This document shows positions 54,916 through 64,000 of a stretch of 64,000 bases of DNA, one piece after another. A program made the translations under genes and the position numbers. The notes under the pieces were generated by a model, which did no database searches, was not told where the DNA came from, and was given only the letters and a program-made list of their open reading frames with translations. The stretch's first letter is position 1. Each line of letters begins with the position of its first letter. Source of the stretch: Corythucha ciliata. Lineage: Eukaryota; Arthropoda; Insecta; Hemiptera; Tingidae. The stretch covers positions 33,460,198 through 33,524,197 of the forward strand of contig CM075937.1 in the NCBI GenBank assembly GCA_038030265.1, written 5' to 3'.

Positions 54916-57190
54916 TAGCTATAGTTTACTTATGGGAGGCCATCTAATTTTAATAGAGCGAAGCGCATAGTTTCTCAAGCTTCTCTCGTGATTAGCAAAT
55001 CCCGAATCCACGCGTCTGGTTTGAAAAATGATAAAATTTGGTTTAAAAAATTACAGAAATTCACAATCCACAATGAAAATGACAGTTATTTCAAGAGATA
55101 CTCATAACTTAGCGGTCTTAGCGAGGGAACCTTCAGCCTAAAGAAAATCCATTTTCCGTAGCTACTATGAGCGCTGACGACTGCGTAGAACGTTTCCCAA
55201 GTGTGTCCCGAGGCTGTACACACATGTTTAGTATATGAGCCACTAACGACTGAAGAAGCCTTGTGTGCTCTCAAAAAGTGGAAAAGCACAGCAAACATTT
55301 CTCAACTACAGCTGCAGATCTTACTTCCTCTCTGTATACGCAAGGGAATTGCTCATCTCTCTTATTCATGTTTCGAATTAACGAGAATATCCCTCTGGCT
55401 CTCAGTGTTACATTAGACTGCCTCACGATTTCCAACAATTTATTTTCATTTGTCATCCGTCAATGGGATCGACAATAGTTTTGGGACACAAAATAACCTA
55501 ATGAAAATTATGTCTCATTTTTTTCAAAATTATTTTCTCGCGGTGCGTACTATGGACATGTGCATCAGCCTTTTCACGAAAGAAATGTAAACTAGAATCT
55601 CGGAAGAGATCTCTAGCGCCTAAATATTTATATGGGTCTTACTTCAACGTGCGGGGGCGAAAATAAAAACCGGAATTAATAAAAGAATAATTTATTGATT
55701 TATAATTAGTTTTCTTGTACTGGAAACAAAATAAAGGAATACAGGAGTTTCTCGTTATATAGTTAAGAGAAACTCAAACTCGGAAGACACCCCACTGCCC
55801 CTCATCCATCCTTCAACACGCTTTAAGCCAAACGAGGGACGGTAAATATTTGTTTTTAAGAGGCCCCCATGTGGCCGACTATGTTTAGCAGGTGTGGGAG
55901 GGTGGAGACGCTAGCGGGGTTGAATGGGTTAGGGGTTTTTAACTTCCGTTTCAGTTCAGTCCGGCACTTTTCTTTTTTTACCATATGTGTTGATTATGGA
56001 ATATTTTTTTGAAAAAAGTCTAGAAATATGCACTCCACCAACGCTTTTTTTCAATTCTAAATAGCTATATAGCTTTTATTTGTTGGAAGCTTTCAGATCA
56101 GATTCAGTTAAGTCCGAATTCCCGTTGAGGGCAGAGTCGAAAACAAAACGCCGTGTTTTCTACCGTTTTAAATGAAGATTAATGCTTTCATTTCATTAGA
56201 ATTGTTTAATCGAATTCACGGGAGATTTTGTGGATTAGCTGAAAATGGTCAGGGGGGAGGTGGCGGTACCCAGGACTCGAAAAAACCTGCACATCAGGTT
56301 TTTGCGTTACTTTTTCAGGCTGTTGAAGTTGTACAAACTTGACAGACGATTCATTTACTCTTTATTCGAGGTTAATTATGCAAAGTAGGTGTAGTCAGAG
56401 AATCCGACTTTCAGAGTACGAGTGCAAATGAGAAGTTGAATTCTTCAGCACGAGAGGAGTATTATTTTACAGTTGGACTTTTAAAAGACGCGTTGTAAGT
56501 CGAAAGACTGCCGGTGCGTGTAAAACCAGAAATGTACCCATAGGGCAGAATGTACGAAAGGGGGGGGAGGGTCTCCCGTTCCTTCCCGACCGTCCCTGTG
56601 CTTGAATAATTCTTCAGACCTGTCACGGAGCGTTATTCAAATGCGCCTTGTGGTTCTTGTTAGAGTCAATTACAGGAATGATGTATACAGCTTTATGATT
56701 TATGCCCCTTCTCCGAGTTTCGCCTAAACTCAATCGTGTTTATACGAGCCAGGTTGTAGTGGGAGACGGGGGGAGGCAAATTTTAACATTTTCAAATTCG
56801 ATTTATAGGTCTATGAATAGATTCCAATCATCTCGTCAAGCTAAAAACGACTCACATCCCAAAGGCGAAAAAATGATTAACAACTGTAAAAATTGTTAGT
56901 CCGAAACTCAGGATAGGTTAAAGGGCTTAAAAGGGGGCGAAAACTTAACATTATGAAGACCTAATTCGTACACGTAGAATAAAAGAGAACAATGGACGAC
57001 GAGTACAGAGAAATATAAAGGTTACTATATGGGCGAATTGGATCGAATTGAAATTGAACTGAATTGCTTTGTTATGTTGATAGAAAGGTTACTAAGGTTA
57101 TTAGATAACACCGCAGGAAACCCAGAAAATACCGAAATTCATGAAGTATTTCAATTTAGTGGAGTTGGAATGACTAAGCCAAAAGGTTGT
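54916..57190. other. intergenic, no gene recognised
   Basis: Short overlapping open frames at 55086-55478 have no domain. An isolated G-run is at about 56560. Confidence 0.5.
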
Positions 57191-57296
57191 TTTGCTAGTG
57201 CTACACTAGTGTAGAAAACCATGTGATTTCATTGACTAATTCTGGAAAATTGAATGAAACCAGATGATTTTCTTCAAAAGTGTAGCACTCGCGAAA
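57191..57296. mobile_element. MITE, GCTAGTG family copy 2
   Basis: Inverted ends: TTGCTAGTGCTACACTAGTG at the left pairs with AAGTGTAGCACTCGCGAAA at the right. Same family as 46330-46415. Confidence 0.65.
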
Positions 57297-58605
57297 CACT
57301 GGAACGGACCTAATATTTGTGGGGTATATAACCTAATGCCGGAATAACTTATTATACCGAAACCCGAAATAAGTAATATAATTTTCATTCTATACTAATC
57401 ACGAGTAGCCTTGCCTTAGACAAGAAACTCAAACGATCGGGACTTCCTAACGAAAATAGAAGAGAGAGAAAAAAATACTTATAGTGAAAAAAACAACAAC
57501 AGTAAATCGCTCAAAAACGGTTTATGTGAGCTTGGTCAGCTTGTAACTTTCATATTTTTTAAAAAGCGATCTGGGGTATTTGGAACACATAAAACTCTCG
57601 TTAGGTTAAAGCTAAGCGCGTAATAACATTTTTTGTCGATCTAGGCTGTAAGAGATACATTTTCAAAAAAGGCATCTATAGCTTGGGTTAGCCCCTTAAT
57701 AATATTTTAAGTATCCTTTACACACTTTTTCAACGGCGGTGATTTCTCTGGAATGTTTCCTGCAAGTTGTGATATGGTCCTCAGCCTCAGCGACCGTTGC
57801 AATACTCGAACACAATGTAATTCGTAAGAGGAAGCTTCAGTTCAAAAATCAGCCATTCCATAATGTTACCGTGAAAGCGCGAACTTATATCAAGATTCCT
57901 CCATCCCCCCGAACGAAGGAAATTCTTGGGTCACATTTACATTCCTATACAGACGCTCCGGTCCTTCAATCCGGTCCTTCAATCCTTTTCAGCAGAGCAA
58001 TTTTAGCTTATAAATTATCATGAGGCGATCTGCCAAATTTCGTTCGAATTCACTGTACAGACTGGCAGACTAAAATGTGCCAGGGATTTATTCTCTTCAA
58101 TATTGCGGAACTTCTTGAAAAATAACTGTGTTCCACCTATATTTATGAATGAATTAAATATTTACCTAATTTTCCTTTGGTCCCATTTCGAGTCACCCAT
58201 AAAGGGAAAATTTGGTTTAAATCGCTCTGAATCGCTCTGAAGGGCTTTGTTTGCTTTCTAAACAAGCGCTTCAGAGTAATAAGATATAATTTTTCCACTA
58301 AGTACTTTGGGTGTGCTAATTATTCGTCTATACAAAATTTACCCAAGTCAAATTTACAAAGTGTATTTACAAGTGTTTCAAACCCTTTTTCAGCAATGTT
58401 GTCACAGGAATTGAACAAACCACTAGTTTCTGCTGGGCTGCTTGTTGCGTAAACCTCAAGAAATACCATCCTGATTTGTTATATGGATATCCATCATTTG
58501 CCACATTATGACTCCCATTTTTTGCCCGTTTTGCTTCGTGGATGAGATTGAGAAAATGCGCCGATTCGAAAATGTGCAGATATCGTTAATTCGATGATAA
58601 CATTT
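57297..58605. other. intergenic, no gene recognised
   Basis: Two short exact duplications (CGGTCCTTCAATC at about 57959; ATCGCTCTGA at 58221) and nothing else. Confidence 0.5.
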
Positions 58606-59004
58606 TTGAAAAAACGTTCATTCGCCGCTCAAGTAGAGAAACAGCGCAAATTCGTGGCTAAAATTGAGACTAATCGCTAGTACATGGCTAAAACTAAGAA
58701 AAGTGCTAATTTACAGCTAAAATTGAGAAAATTCTATAGCGCCAACAAAAAGTTTAAAAATGACTAATTCGCGGATAAAGTTTAGAAAAAGCGCTAATTC
58801 GCGACTAAATCTAGTATAAAACGCTTATTTGCGGTCAAAATTGAGAAAAAGTGCTAATTTGCTGTTAAAATTGAGACAAAATGCACATATGGAGTAAAAG
58901 GGGTAATTCTCATCTATAATACAGTGAAAACGCCAATTCCCCTTTTATGGAGGCAAATTCAAGGCCAAAATTGAGGGAAAGGACTAATTCGCCGATAAAT
59001 TGAA

Positions 59005-59048
<44 letters not shown>

Positions 59049-59645
59049 CAGAAAGAAAGAAAGAAAGAAAAAAAAAAACTACTCAGACTTGATAAACCGA
59101 CATTGACATAAACCGCTAATTCATGGCTATAATTGAGAGAGAAAGCGTTAATTCATTGCTATATAATGTGAGAATGTCCCTAATTCGATGCTAATATTGA
59201 GAAAAAGAACTAATTCGCAATTCAAATTGAGAAAAAACCACTCATTAGGATAAGTAAATTGAGACTATACAAAGTGTAGACTGAAATTGAGGGAAAAAGC
59301 TTATTTACGGATACAGTGGGAAAAAAGTGTTAGTTCACTTTGCAAAACTTATGCAAAGCGCCAATTCATTCCTCAATGCGGAAACATCGCTAATTAACAC
59401 ACTGCTAAAATTTAGAAAAGGCAAAATGTCGTTGCGGATATAATTGAGAAAAAGAGCTAGTTCTCGAATAAAATTGAGAAAAAGGCCTCGAATTCATTTC
59501 ATTTCATGTTTTATTCACTACCAAATAATACGGGGAAAAATGCGGCGGATAAAATTGAGACAAAGCCCTGATTCTCGGCTAAATTCGAGAAAAACCACTA
59601 ATTCGTCGATACAAATGAGAAAAATTGCAAATGAAAAAATAATAG
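58606..59645 (-). repeat. degenerate tandem array, family A (inverted)
   Basis: About 24 units of 'GCTAATTCGCGGCTAAAATTGAGAAAAA'. A (GAAA)n tract interrupts it at 59004-59077. The overlapping 136-codon open frame is array sequence, not a gene. Confidence 0.75.
59004..59077 (+). repeat. (GAAA)n microsatellite within the family A array
   Basis: About 17 GAAA units with one GACA. It probably grew from the AGAAA of a family A unit. Confidence 0.9.
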
Positions 59646-59999
59646 GTGGGGGAGGGGTACATTTCCTAGTAGTTCCTAACTGCATTTTTTTCAATTTTTA
59701 CTTACCCGCATACTTCTGGAGACAATTCTTTAACTTATTTAGGATCACGGCGTTGCCAACTGACATTTTGCTATTCCCGTCAAGTCAGGTTCGAAATTCC
59801 GTCAAAATGTATTGCATCCCGTTAAAAAAAAAAAAAAATCTGTCAAATAAGTAATAATCAGTAGCGTACGACCTTGGTACGGGAGAGAGGGGCCGACAGA
59901 ACCAGGCTCCTGAAAAGCTTAGAGACGAAAATAATAGGGATTTTTAGATTTTATAAATTCCTTTTCTCATTCGAGGATAAATTTCACGATTCGGCTATC

Positions 60000-60560
60000 T
60001 AGAAATAGCTCTCATTTGCACCTAAAATTGAAAAGAAAAAAACTTTTACGGCTAAAATAAAAAACGCAAATTTGCCTCTAAAATCAAGATAAAGCATTAA
60101 TTCTCGTCTAAAGTTGCAGAAAACTTCTTCACTTTGAAGAATTGAGAAAAAAAGCCAGTTCTTGTGTGAAATTGAACAAAAATAAAAAATAAAATCGCAA
60201 ATTTGTAGTTTCCCGATATACTAATTGATTTCAAGAACGAAATTGGGACAAAATCTCTAATTCAAGGTGCTTGGAAGCTATTTGACGGATAAAATTGACA
60301 AAAAACGCTAATTCACAAAACAGCTTGACAGAAACCGAGTAGACATAAAACTTCGTGACCGATCTTGCTAACAGAACATATATGGGAATCAACAGGTCCA
60401 GCAGCATGGACGCCTCGAATTTAGCACTGGATTGCCACTTTTATCAATTTTAGCCGTCATTTGGCACTTTTTCTTATTTCAGCCGCTAAATTAGAGCTGT
60501 TTCTATCGGCGCCATCAAATTGAATCTAGAAACCATGAATTAGCACTTTTTTTCACTTTT
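60000..60560. repeat. family A arrays in opposite orientations
   Basis: 60000-60330 carries inverted units (CTAAAATTGA-AAAAACGC-AATTC). 60420-60560 carries forward units (AATTAGCACTTTTT, TTTTAGCCGTC). The two can form an imperfect hairpin. Confidence 0.6.
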
Positions 60561-60684
60561 AGCAATGTTTGGGGTCGGTTTGTTCAGTTCATTCTGAAAA
60601 TGCACTATGTTTTTTTCACGTTTCAGAACCTCTAGAACACGAATTCAGTGGTCTCCAGGATTCATATATATATTTTTTCTTTTA

Positions 60685-61145
60685 TATGTACAGGGTGGAT
60701 CCATATAAGTGTGACAAAAATTATTGGGTAAAACTACGTTAAAAGTGGAGTAAATTGGTACCTTCGGAAGTGTCCTACGTCGATCCGTTCCGGAGTTATG
60801 ATTTTTTGTGTGTTTAAAAAAGTAACCAATGCTTGCTTCAAAAAATCCGCAATTTCTCGGCTTATATCGCACCAAATCCAAAACGTGATGCCATTTTCAG
60901 AAACTACGGAACATTTCCTTTAGGATAGAGGCGATTTTATTGCTTGAAACAATCGTCAACACCCAGAAATCTGGCATTTTTTCCATAAATTTAACGTGGC
61001 CTCCAAAATTTGTCCGTTTTACGAAAAGTCGCTGTACCCAAACGGCTTTCTCAACAGATTTTCGATGTATCACAAAAACTTCCCCGTCTTGCAAGCTTCC
61101 TATTGGCGTGTTCACATTTCATGTTACCACTGACGTTTCTCACGA
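60685..61145 (+). mobile_element. putative non-autonomous element beginning TACAGGGTGG
   Basis: TATGTACAGGGTGGATCC and GATCCGTTCCGGAGTTATGA are phrases typical of arthropod interspersed elements. No intact open frame and no confirmed right end. Confidence 0.4.
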
Positions 61146-61252
61146 AAACGTCACGAGAATGCACAAAAACCATGTTTTTACGGAACATGGGCCATTGTCT
61201 ACTGTATTCGTGAAGGATGCAGGGAGATCGGCAGTAAGTGAGAACAGGATAG

Positions 61253-61670
61253 GAGGGGGGGGGGGGAAATAGGGGTTGAAATGGTCAAAAAATCACTATA
61301 AATCACCAGTTGATTCTACAAGCATCATATTCGGTACGTATACTCCATGTTAGAGTAGCCTTTGATTCCCATTTTAATTTTTTGAAAAAGTCGAAGGGGA
61401 GGGGGTGTTGCCCCCGGAGTGGAAGTAAGCGTGTGGTCTTGTTAGCACGATAACTCTCGAAGAAATTAATTTAGCGGAACGCGCTTTGGCACAAAAATAA
61501 GTAGTCATACGACCTCGTTTGGTATTGCATTGGGCCAAGTCAGTCGACTTGTTGGGGGGGGGGGGGTAATATGGGTAATAACTGGTAAAAAAATCACTAG
61601 AAATCACCAGTTGATTCCAGAAGCATTATATTACGATGATTTCATTTTGAAGTAGCCTTTGATCCCCATT
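61253..61670 (+). repeat. two direct copies of a G-run-headed repeat
   Basis: Copies at 61253-61372 and 61554-61670. Each starts with G12-G13, then AATATGGGT-like, then AAAAAATCACTA-AAATCACC and AGTTGATTC-A-AAGCAT, ending GTAGCCTTTGAT-CCCATT. About 75-80% identical by eye. Confidence 0.7.
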
Positions 61671-62940
61671 AAGTTCAGCTTAAACAAACCCGGCAGCAAA
61701 AAGTACGATGGAGGGTCAAACATTAACGAAACAAATCATGGTCTCAACATTACTACTTCTGGGACGGCTTAGGGTATCCATATACAAAATGAAATGCACT
61801 CTTTCCGAACCGCCAGCTGCCGGAGCGAAATTTTTTTTTAGATGTGCAAATACATCAAACAAACCAAAATGACGCGAAAGTAATACAAGTTAATGTTCTA
61901 TCCAGCCTTTTTCTGTATGATCTCCTGTCTAACTAATTTTATTTAAAATGTGTCCTTCCGTAAAAAAAATGGCCAATGAATTGAACCTCCAGATATTTCA
62001 AATAGGGGGGGGGGGGTTGCAGATATAAAGGAAATATTCACTTGAGATTGGTGAATATGCAGTTTTACCAGTAATTATCCATTGCTACCAAATTCATCAC
62101 GTTCACGGTAACAGACACGCGCACTAACGACTTAAAAATGTGTATGAAAAATGTTTGGAGCCACCTTTCCAATACAGATCACTTCTCAAAGATCTGAATA
62201 AGAAAAATCAATTTTGTGATTAGTAAGAGATGTCAAAGAATGAGTAAGAGAAGTCAGTTAATGAGCATCAGTTTTATCAAAAGTTACGTGATCAATGAAT
62301 GCAATGAAAAATTACCCCCATCTTAAATAACGATAAGGAAGAGACTCAATATTCGATATACACGCGTATTATAATTTCCTCCCAGCTACATACCAATCAA
62401 GATCGCTAATCTCCCATTTGTTGAACCAAATTTGAGTTTTAAAAACTTGGAGAAAATTGTATAAGCCCAAAGCTTTTTTTCCTCCTTCACTTCAAGCTGA
62501 TGGATTAAATTTAACAGGCACGTTAAGCAAACGTAGTTAAAAAAAAAAAAAAACACTGATTGTGAGAAAGAAGGTGGGCGGAAAAAATTAAGAGCCCCTT
62601 CGTTTCCGTGGCGGGCGTTTGTATATTGAAATCGCTGACTCAAATTAAAAAAAAGGGAAGAAGGAGTTAAGGTAAAAACGTAAGAGAGGCAGGATGTACT
62701 TCAGCCATTGAGTCGGCACATTCCAACCGTGAAATCTCTGTATGAGCTCTTTTGGCTCTTCCCAGTGTACACAAACAAGTTATACCTACTGCTAATTTAT
62801 TCAAACTGAAATTTATCGAGGAGGGAGGTCATTCGATGGGTGTTTTTTAATGTTACTTCAATCAAGTAGTAACGTGAGAGAATGCTAATAATAAGGAGCA
62901 AAATCTCCAAGAATATGCTTCATTAAAATGGGGTTCGAAG

Positions 62941-63155
62941 GTGTTTAATACGCCAAACATTTTGACCCTCGGTGTGAAGGGGATGAGAGGATTTCAAGGG
63001 GCTTTCTTTTGCAGCTCATTGAGCAAACACCAACAATGGCTGGAAGAAGTTCGACGAGAAAACCGGCTATGCAAAATAAGTTTGCGGATGTCGCGTATTC
63101 TATCGAGAGCAGATTATGCTCTCTGTTCCTTCGAGTTCACCTTTCATCAATGAAC
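62941..63155 (+). CDS. possible exon, unassigned
   Basis: TTTCTTTTGCAG at 63003-63014 is a good acceptor. After it the sequence is open to a stop in two frames (for example LIEQTPTMAGRSSTRK-) and is GC-richer than its surroundings. AATAAA follows at 63153. Could be a terminal exon of a gene that continues elsewhere. No homology recognised. Confidence 0.2.
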
Positions 63156-64000
63156 AATAAAAGTTGAAAGATTTGAACGGAATAGTCTAAAAATGGATGA
63201 AATAAACTCAATAGAAAACTCTATTTACTTTTGAAAAAAAAAAAAAAAATCGTTGAACAGGATTTACCTATACAGAGACTGAACACAGCTCTTTGAGAAG
63301 AAATATAGAAAGATTTTGTCTTGCCCTTCCTTCTCCTTCTTATAGAAAAACAAACCTCGATTAAAACTATACGGAACTCCCCTCAACGTATCCTTTTTTC
63401 GACTAATTCTTTGCTTACACGCTGAGGCGTCTGTAAAAAACGTGGATTTATAGGTTGGCCAACATACTCCAGACATTCCCCGTCTCATCCTACTTCAACT
63501 GGTCGCAGGATCTGTTTATAGCATGAAGGCATCTATTTAACGAAACGACAAAAGCTCAGCGTGGCGTCGTCCCGGCTTTAGCATGAAGAAAAAAAAAACT
63601 ATTTTTATATTTTATGACGGTATCATCAAGTCCAGCCATTGCTATCTCTTTAGATTGTACTGATATCGTTTGAAATAAAAATTTAAATAACGAGAGATCT
63701 CCGCCCACTGGACCCTCATCGGATACCTTCTCACCGGTTACAATTATTAACTTTTTTTTTATTCAAAATAGAAAGCGTCATTATATTTATTTAAACGAGC
63801 GTCAAAACTTGGGTGATTTATCGTCGAGGAGCGAAAGGGTCACAATATCCATGCGGAGGATCTGGTACTATAAACACATACATACGGGGGTCGGAACTCG
63901 TTGAAACTCTCTGAGTTTCTTTTGTTTGGGACCAGAAACGATTTATCATCCTTTCAGAATTAAAGGGAGTGGGTATGAATGTGTATATTTTTCGTTTTGA
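63156..64000. other. no gene recognised
   Basis: A16 run at about 63235 and AT-rich sequence to the window end. Confidence 0.4.

Noticed and set aside
59444..59854. 136-codon + strand open frame rich in Arg/Lys
   Set aside because: First half is family A array sequence; the remainder is AT-rich with no recognisable domain.
63821..64000. 60-codon - strand open frame running off the window edge
   Set aside because: Protein-like ending (VPDPPHGYCDPFAP) but no splice signal, start or homology; a chance open frame of this length is plausible.

Overview
The window is arthropod nuclear DNA. The evidence is AT-rich sequence, GT-AG introns often only 60-70 bp long, arthropod TCAGT-type initiators, and two insect-type genes (a Rab11-FIP3/4 'nuclear fallout' coiled-coil gene and a Frizzled-5/8 receptor). 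It is also heavily loaded with repeats. The species cannot be named from the sequence. A hemipteran-like insect is a guess only.

Layout. (1) About 6.7-30.1 kb, + strand: a nuclear fallout (nuf, Rab11-FIP3/4) gene. Its 5' coding exons lie at 7.3-7.9 and 14.6-14.8 kb, and its coiled-coil and Rab11-binding exons at 27.9-29.6 kb. A second, alternative first coding exon at 23.3-23.6 kb splices in phase to the same 3' exons, which implies two N-termini and probably two promoters. The 28.1-28.4 kb exon is one base short for its splice phases and runs into a stop. (2) 32.9-41.6 kb, - strand: a five-exon, 288-codon gene that I read as borealin (chromosomal passenger complex). Its 7.4 kb second intron holds a decayed PIF/Harbinger transposon and several fold-back elements. 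(3) 42.1-45.7 kb, + strand: a multiply broken but still intron-containing copy of a transposase-like gene (C2H2 fingers plus a DNCxxQNKNW domain). (4) 48.9-50.8 kb, - strand: an intact three-exon Frizzled-5/8 receptor of 591 aa. (5) 51-64 kb: no confident gene; repeats, MITEs and G-runs.

The most distinctive property of the window is non-coding. Roughly a quarter of it consists of highly degenerate tandem arrays with a 20-45 bp period. I sort them by unit into six families (A-F). Several share a TTCGCG...CTAAAA-like core, and they occur in both orientations in introns and intergenic DNA. Harbinger-type MITEs with TTA/TAA target duplications, nested fold-backs and recurrent G8-G14 runs make up most of the rest.

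The three genes are not an operon-like unit. Nuf and borealin both act in cytokinesis, but their adjacency is probably coincidental. Exon boundaries were read by eye from splice signals and reading-frame continuity and have not been checked by alignment.
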